From Candidatus Yonathbacteria bacterium (GTDB lineage: Bacteria > Patescibacteriota > Minisyncoccia > Phycocordibacterales > UBA1550), in the NCBI GenBank assembly GCA_016201355.1, contig JACQCY010000037.1, positions 1-12,210 of the forward strand: a stretch of 12,210 nucleotides of DNA. The letters are read 5' to 3'. A model generated the notes under the pieces. The model saw nothing but the letters and a program-made list of their open reading frames with translations, did not search any database and was not told the origin of the DNA. This document shows positions 11,944 through 12,210 of the stretch, piece after piece; position 1 is the stretch's first letter, and each line of letters starts with the position of its first letter. The position numbers and the translations under genes are program-made.

Positions 11944-12110
11944 ATGAACGAAGTGAATTGTGCCCGGGAGAAAAGTGTCTGCGCACTTTTCGTGTGGGAC
12001 TCGAAAGACGGAGCGATGCCGAGCGAGCACGCGAGGCCACGAGTCGGGGTTGAGAAAATTTGTGAGCGATGGCGAACAAATTATTTGTAACCGAGTCCCA
12101 CCCCGGGCAC
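11944..12110 (+). other. Structured element after tRNA-Leu ending in a second tRNA 3' end
   Basis: Begins with ATGAACGAAGTGAATT, also found (as ATGAGCGAAGCGAATT) in the broken tRNA-Cys copy. Then TGCCCGGG (11961-11968) and GTGGGACTCG (11994-12003), together exactly antisense to 18 bases of the tRNA 3' end, are split by hairpin GAAAAGTG/CACTTTTC (11970-11977 with 11984-11991, loop TCTGCG). Next is a hairpin with GCC-GA-GCG (12018-12025) against CGC-GA-GGC (12030-12037), loop AGCA. Then comes the stem GGTT/AACC (12048-12051, 12089-12092) with AATTTGT/ACAAATT (12057-12063, 12076-12082). The end, 12092-12110, is a 19-base exact copy of 11923-11941 but is followed by AACC rather than CA. The antisense part can pair with either copy over 18 bases. 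Confidence 0.75.
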
Positions 12111-12124
12111 AACCAAAATTCCTT

Positions 12125-12152
12125 TTGATTTCCTCTCTCGTTTGTGTATAAT
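12125..12152 (+). promoter_or_regulatory. Promoter for tRNA-Lys
   Basis: TTGATT (12125-12130), 16 bases, then a perfect TATAAT (12147-12152). Transcription should start near 12159, about 12 bases before the tRNA, so tRNA-Lys has its own promoter separate from tRNA-Leu. Confidence 0.75.
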
Positions 12153-12170
12153 CTAAAAGTGTAAAACCTT

Positions 12171-12210
12171 GCCTCGTTAGCTCAGTTGGTAGAGCAACTC
12201 CCTCTTAAGG
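12171..12210 (+). tRNA. tRNA-Lys (anticodon CTT), 5' part, cut by the window end
   Basis: The acceptor 5' strand GCCTCGT, TA, D-arm GCTC/GAGC with loop AGTTGGTA, then anticodon stem ACTCC and loop CTCTTAA are present, giving anticodon CTT for lysine. The window stops after the first bases of the 3' side of the anticodon stem, so the T-arm and acceptor 3' strand are not visible. Confidence 0.88.

Overview
The window looks like a piece of a Candidate Phyla Radiation (Patescibacteria, probably Parcubacteria) genome. The evidence is indirect: a short IF-2 that begins directly at its G domain, small families common in that group (DUF5674, DUF4446, DUF805, four-helix-bundle protein), AT-rich leaders built from short repeats, and almost no Shine-Dalgarno sequences. 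No rRNA gene or lineage-specific marker is present to prove this.

Layout. Positions 1-2334 carry three minus-strand genes: the start of a Clp-family AAA+ unfoldase (running off the left edge), a membrane-anchored HtrA-like protein whose catalytic residues appear lost, and a DUF805 membrane protein. A 162-base fold-back element separates the last two. Positions 2501-3175 hold a plus-strand pair (DUF5674 and an unknown protein) read from an extended -10 promoter so close to the ATG that the message should be leaderless. Positions 3153-8588 are a minus-strand block: iscS, sodA, rpsL, rpsG, a four-helix-bundle gene and fusA, i.e. a str operon with a foreign-looking gene between rpsG and fusA. fusA lacks the normal end of domain V and reads through a terminator hairpin into the convergent gene. 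Positions 8680-11212 are plus-strand DUF4446, infB and rbfA. Positions 11213-12210 hold tRNA-Cys(GCA), tRNA-Leu(UAA) and the first half of tRNA-Lys(CUU), surrounded by unusual repeats.

Most genes serve translation (EF-G, S7, S12, IF-2, RbfA, tRNAs, and IscS as the likely sulfur donor for tRNA thiolation) or protein and oxidative stress (Clp ATPase, superoxide dismutase).

The most novel signal is at the right end. Both complete tRNAs are followed by a roughly 150-base structured element that carries a segment antisense to that tRNA's 3' end, several hairpins, and then a second copy of the tRNA 3' end. The two elements differ in sequence but show the same hairpins with compensatory base changes. 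Next in interest is the clpC-like leader, which can form a 20-pair, nearly all A-U and G-U hairpin ending three bases before the ATG, a candidate RNA thermometer.
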